Assembly: GCA_022885665.1 (NCBI GenBank)
Contig: JAGQDJ010000115.1
Coordinates: forward strand, 1 to 64,000
Length of the DNA: 64,000 nucleotides
DNA from: Triops longicaudatus
Taxonomy: Eukaryota; Arthropoda; Branchiopoda; Notostraca; Triopsidae
Direction: 5' to 3'
Shown here: positions 62,501 to 64,000 of the stretch, piece after piece
Numbering within the stretch: the first letter of the stretch is position 1
Layout of the letters: each line of letters starts with the position of its first letter
Position numbers and translations under genes: made by a program
Notes under the pieces: generated by a model
The model's database searches: none
What the model saw: only the letters and a program-made list of their open reading frames with translations
Told to the model about the DNA's origin: nothing

Positions 62501-64000
62501 TCGAAGATAGGGTTTGTCAAAATTAGGTTGTATTTATTGACGGCTGAAGTTACTTCATATCGTTGCTGTTACAGTACCATGTTCTAGAAAACAGCTACAT
62601 CCAATTTCTGCCGTTCTTTTCATCAGTAATTTTTTTAAGGTTTGACTTTCTAGTTTGCATAAGTTTAGTTAGGTTAGGTTGTGTGACAGTTTACGTTTTT
62701 GATCAATAGATAGAACAAATTGGGTCAAGTTCGGTCAAGTTAGGCAAGGTCTGCCTAGGTAGCCAAAAGTAAGTTAATTTTAGTTAGTTCTTTGAAGTAG
62801 GAGACGTTAAGTTTGGTTACGTTAGGTTTCAGTTTTGTTTGACTATAAGTTATAAAAATTCGGGAAGGTTAAGTCAGACTGGGCTACGTTTAGATTTGTT
62901 TTTTTCCGATTCTGTTCTGAAACGTTTGAAAACTGAAAATAGCGGTTGAGTTGGAAGGAATAAAAAGAAATGTACCACCATTGGTTAATTAGAATAAAGG
63001 GTCCTTTTGCGCTTTTGTAGTATGTAAAACTTGTGTGCAACTTGTAGAACTATGTGAAACAAGGTTGACCTGATAATCAGCTACAGATGCTTGCGTTTTG
63101 TTGAAAGTTTACTTTGTTATTGTTCTACCTTTTGTCTAGACACAAAAGAACATCGGCTAGATTATTTTTTAAGAAAGCGTAGAATTTGGTTTATTGCGAC
63201 GGGTTTGCTTGAATTTCAATTCATGTAGATCATGTCATACTGTAAAAGCACGTTAGAAATTACTGTTCTTTTCTCTAGAGTGTATTGTATTATTAGGGCG
63301 TGGTATATTCTTCTTTCTCCCTCTGCGAGATTTTTTTTTTCTGTCTTAATACAGTTTCCTCGTTTATTGATCTGTTCCTTGCAAAATCGCGTTGCATTCA
63401 GGCTCTTTTCGTGTTTTTTCTTGCAGAAGTGATTGAATACGCTCTTTTATTGGGTATTGAGCCTATCAGGGAAGCTCATTTGCTTCCATTTGCGCGCAGC
63501 TGGTTGTTAGAACCATTACCATCCAACTGGAAACCTTGGTAAGCTTCCTCAAATGTTAATATTAATTATATCAGTTATGTTGACAGTTCTGCATGGTTCA
63601 TGTCGGTATTTTCCATGAATATAACCCGAAATCACTTTTTTACCACCTTAACCGAAATCACCTGTTTTAATGGCATCTTGTAAATAAATAGTTGGAGCGA
63701 GTCGCAAAAAGTCTGGTTTTACCACAACTTGGAAACACAAGAGTCGAGTTGGGAGCATCCCTTGAATCAGATCCATCGTGAGAAAGTGCTCGAGCTGAGA
63801 TTGAGGTTCGCTGCCACGGGTAAGAGCAATCGTTCTGGAAGAGCCAGAACATTACATGTCTAGCGTGACTGGTTGTTTGATTGATTTCTTCGTGTGCTCG
63901 TTGGGATTCTATTTAATAATGCATGTACTTGTTGGGCGAAGCACAGACGTTGCTAAGTCTGGCATTGGACTCGAACGCGAAGCTCCTGAAGGTGAAGCTG
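56505..64000 (+). CDS. CEP164: CEP164 homologue, 5' part with WW domain (gene continues past window)
   Basis: Centrosomal protein of the mother-centriole distal appendages. In vertebrates its N-terminal WW region recruits the kinase TTBK2 for ciliogenesis. Exons are 56505-56589, 63427-63538, 63692-63819 and probably 63947 onward, with phases 1, 2 and 1 joining cleanly. The first ~108 residues follow human CEP164. The start is MTDFSPNLESEAIIHDEVLD, then VIEYALLLGIEPIREAHLLP (human: ILEFAREIGIDPIKEPELM), then the WW domain at about 57-90 with Trp63, the WFYHN strand at 74-78, Trp86 and Pro89 all present. The start has a purine-poor but acceptable context (ACCATGA). Intron 2 is 6.8 kb and holds two transposon copies and a TTAGG-like array. 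Only a short N-terminal part of what is a very long coiled-coil protein in other animals is visible. Confidence 0.88.
56590..60561 (+). other. First part of CEP164 intron 2
   Basis: No gene seen within this stretch; it is AT-rich, with a purine-rich A-tract near 59025-59115. Short frames at 57648-57890 and 58311-58526 have no motif. Confidence 0.45.
60562..60738. mobile_element. Short pogo-like MITE, ~175 bp
   Basis: The right end, on minus, reads CAATAGAGTCTCATTATAGC and is followed on plus by TA. The left end CTACGGCAAAATTTCGTTATAAC is a weak inverted match. GATATAACGAACCTCGGATG inside is another typical word of such elements. The right-end sequence resembles the fragment at 40612-40641. 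Confidence 0.4.
60801..61207 (-). mobile_element. Tigger/pogo-like non-autonomous element, copy 3 (407 bp)
   Basis: The termini are CAGTGCTACCCCGTTTAACG and its inverted partner ending ..CCACTG, flanked by TA at 60799-60800 and 61208-61209. It is inverted relative to copies 1 and 2 and about half their length. On the minus strand it keeps the transposase C-terminal words (ATTAGACGGATTCTTCC, then CCAAGGCTGATATG) but lacks the N-terminal part. Confidence 0.9.
62050..62830 (+). repeat. Degenerate TTAGG-like array, ~780 bp
   Basis: Runs of GGTTAGGTTAGG-type words are broken by a recurring different motif near GAAGATAGG (62090, 62388, 62503, and a weaker form at 62705). Spacings are roughly 90-115 bp or multiples of that. 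This suggests an old tandem repeat with a composite unit rather than plain telomeric repeats. Confidence 0.55.

Overview
This window is nuclear DNA from an animal, most likely an arthropod. It carries five spliced genes with GT-AG introns and conserved metazoan proteins, with much AT-rich spacer between them. Degenerate TTAGG/CCTAA tracts recur throughout and resemble the arthropod telomere unit. The exact clade cannot be fixed from sequence alone. No prokaryotic features, CRISPR arrays, rRNA genes or convincing tRNA genes were seen.

Layout. (1) 1-7.8 kb: lactoylglutathione lyase (GLO1, minus strand, 5 exons, 179 aa, complete). It lies in repeat-rich DNA: a hAT-like MITE, a decayed hAT transposase, an inverted pair of ~390-bp repeats either side of the gene, and a partial copy of exon 1 inside intron 2. 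(2) 7.86-11.15 kb: a FASTK-family protein with a C-terminal RAP domain (plus strand, 8 exons, 648 aa), with a Tigger-like non-autonomous element 78 bp upstream of its ATG. (3) 11.15-34.6 kb: a long gene-free stretch that leads up to the sine oculis/SIX1-2 gene. (4) 34.6-41.2 kb: SIX1/2 homeobox gene (plus strand, 3 coding exons, 350 aa). (5) 41.2-53.6 kb: gene-free, with decayed transposons. (6) 53.6-64 kb: ribosomal protein S19 (minus strand, 3 coding exons, 144 aa), head-to-head with the 5' part of CEP164 (plus strand, first coding exons and WW domain; the gene runs off the window).

The genes do not form a pathway. GLO1 detoxifies methylglyoxal, the FASTK/RAP protein belongs to a family of mitochondrial RNA regulators, SIX1/2 is a developmental transcription factor, RPS19 is a ribosomal component, and CEP164 is a centriolar distal-appendage protein. 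The pairing with most regulatory meaning is RPS19/CEP164, which appear to share a promoter of ~100-130 bp. The DNA around SIX1/2 (>20 kb upstream, a 5.5-kb intron, ~12 kb downstream) has the layout expected of a developmental gene with dispersed enhancers.

I did not find a clearly novel multi-gene system. The most unusual observations are a family of short inverted-repeat elements carrying telomere-like tracts, the inverted repeats that bracket GLO1, and the duplicated GLO1 first exon. All gene models were assembled by hand from reading frames and splice sites. Exon edges are consistent in phase throughout, but untranslated exons are inferred.
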